Assembly: GCA_050303415.1 (NCBI GenBank)
Contig: JBNLBS010000010.1
Coordinates: 77,060-141,059 of the forward strand
Length of the DNA: 64,000 nucleotides
Direction of reading: 5' to 3'
From: JBNLBS01 sp050303415
GTDB lineage: Bacteria > Pseudomonadota > Gammaproteobacteria > Methylococcales > Methylomonadaceae
Numbering within the stretch: the first letter of the stretch is position 1; the number at the start of each line of letters is the position of its first letter. Positions 63,738 to 64,000 of the stretch are shown here, piece after piece. The translations under genes were made by a program, and so were the position numbers. The notes beneath the pieces are model-generated. The model was given only the letters and a program-made list of their open reading frames with translations. It was not told where the DNA came from and made no database searches.

Positions 63738-64000
63738 ATGGCCAAAGAAAAATTTGAACGCTCGAAACCGCATGTAAACGTAGGTACAATCGGGCACGTT
63801 GATCACGGTAAAACAACGCTAACAGCGGCATTAACAAAAGTAATGGCGGAATTGCGTGGTGGTGAAGCGAAAGCTTTTGATCAAATTGATAACGCACCTG
63901 AAGAACGTGAGCGTGGTATTACCATTGCGACTTCACACGTAGAGTACGAATCAGAAACCCGTCACTATGCACACGTAGACTGCCCAGGTCACGCTGACTA
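63738..64000 (+). CDS. tuf: Elongation factor Tu (partial)
   Basis: The N-terminal 87 codons of EF-Tu, which brings aminoacyl-tRNA to the ribosome. It begins MAKEKFERSKPHVNVGTIGH, and the G1 loop GHVDHGKTT and the switch region ERERGITI are intact. The gene runs off the window. The tRNA-Tyr/Gly/Thr-tuf order is that of E. coli tufB. Confidence 0.97.
   Translation, partial: MAKEKFERSKPHVNVGTIGHVDHGKTTLTAALTKVMAELRGGEAKAFDQIDNAPEERERGITIATSHVEYESETRHYAHVDCPGHAD

Overview
The window looks like a chromosomal segment of a moderately AT-rich gammaproteobacterium. The anchors are standard gammaproteobacterial orders: hslV-hslU, hemA-prfA-prmC, lolB-ispE-tRNA-Gln-prs-rplY-pth, and tRNA-Tyr/Gly/Thr followed by tuf. 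My best guess is an aerobic methanotroph of the Methylococcales type, perhaps halotolerant. This rests on the MarR-type EctR facing ectABC, the multihaem cytochromes and the general protein flavour. No diagnostic pmo, mmo or mxa gene is present, so this is an inference.

Layout. 1-2.2 kb: hslVU, a DUF4126 membrane protein and tRNA-Phe. 2.5-13.3 kb: signalling and stress genes, including a REC-PAS-GGDEF-EAL protein, a SufR-like Fe-S regulator, a truncated haemoglobin followed by a ferredoxin-type reductase, a c-di-GMP enzyme with an ethylene-receptor sensor domain, CvfB and a PurN-like enzyme. 13.3-15.7 kb: fadE. 15.9-26.8 kb: surface polysaccharide locus making GDP-mannose (manC, manB), GDP-L-fucose (gmd, fcl) and probably dTDP-Fuc3NAc (fused FdtD-type enzyme plus FdtB-type aminotransferase), with glycosyltransferases, an acetyltransferase and an O-antigen polymerase/ligase. 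26.9-32.7 kb: FadN/FadA beta-oxidation pair with an acyltransferase-hydrolase fusion. 32.9-36.2 kb: Mla/Mce lipid transporter. 36.3-42.6 kb: DUF5765 protein, repeat-bearing pentahaem cytochrome, diguanylate cyclase, aldo/keto reductase and YkvA. 42.6-47.1 kb: ectoine operon with its regulator and a sodium/solute symporter. 47.3-54.1 kb: a redox and sensory island. 54.1-64 kb: conserved housekeeping genes and tRNAs.

The most unusual region is 48.4-54.06 kb. One 860-residue protein joins an H-NOX haem gas sensor to a FAD/NAD(P)H reductase, a BFD-type [2Fe-2S] domain and a C-terminal membrane domain carrying two histidine pairs spaced for two b haems. The next gene encodes a membrane-anchored cytochrome with eleven haem-binding motifs. 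A haem-binding lipoprotein of the Tll0287/DUF3365 type lies upstream and a BLUF-PsiE fusion lies downstream. Together they suggest a gas-gated, perhaps light-tuned electron path from NAD(P)H across the inner membrane to periplasmic haems.

The second most striking item is the protein at 9.4-11.6 kb. It carries the residues used for Cu(I) and ethylene binding in plant ETR1, coupled to PAS, GGDEF and EAL domains. No insertion sequence, prophage or CRISPR array was seen.
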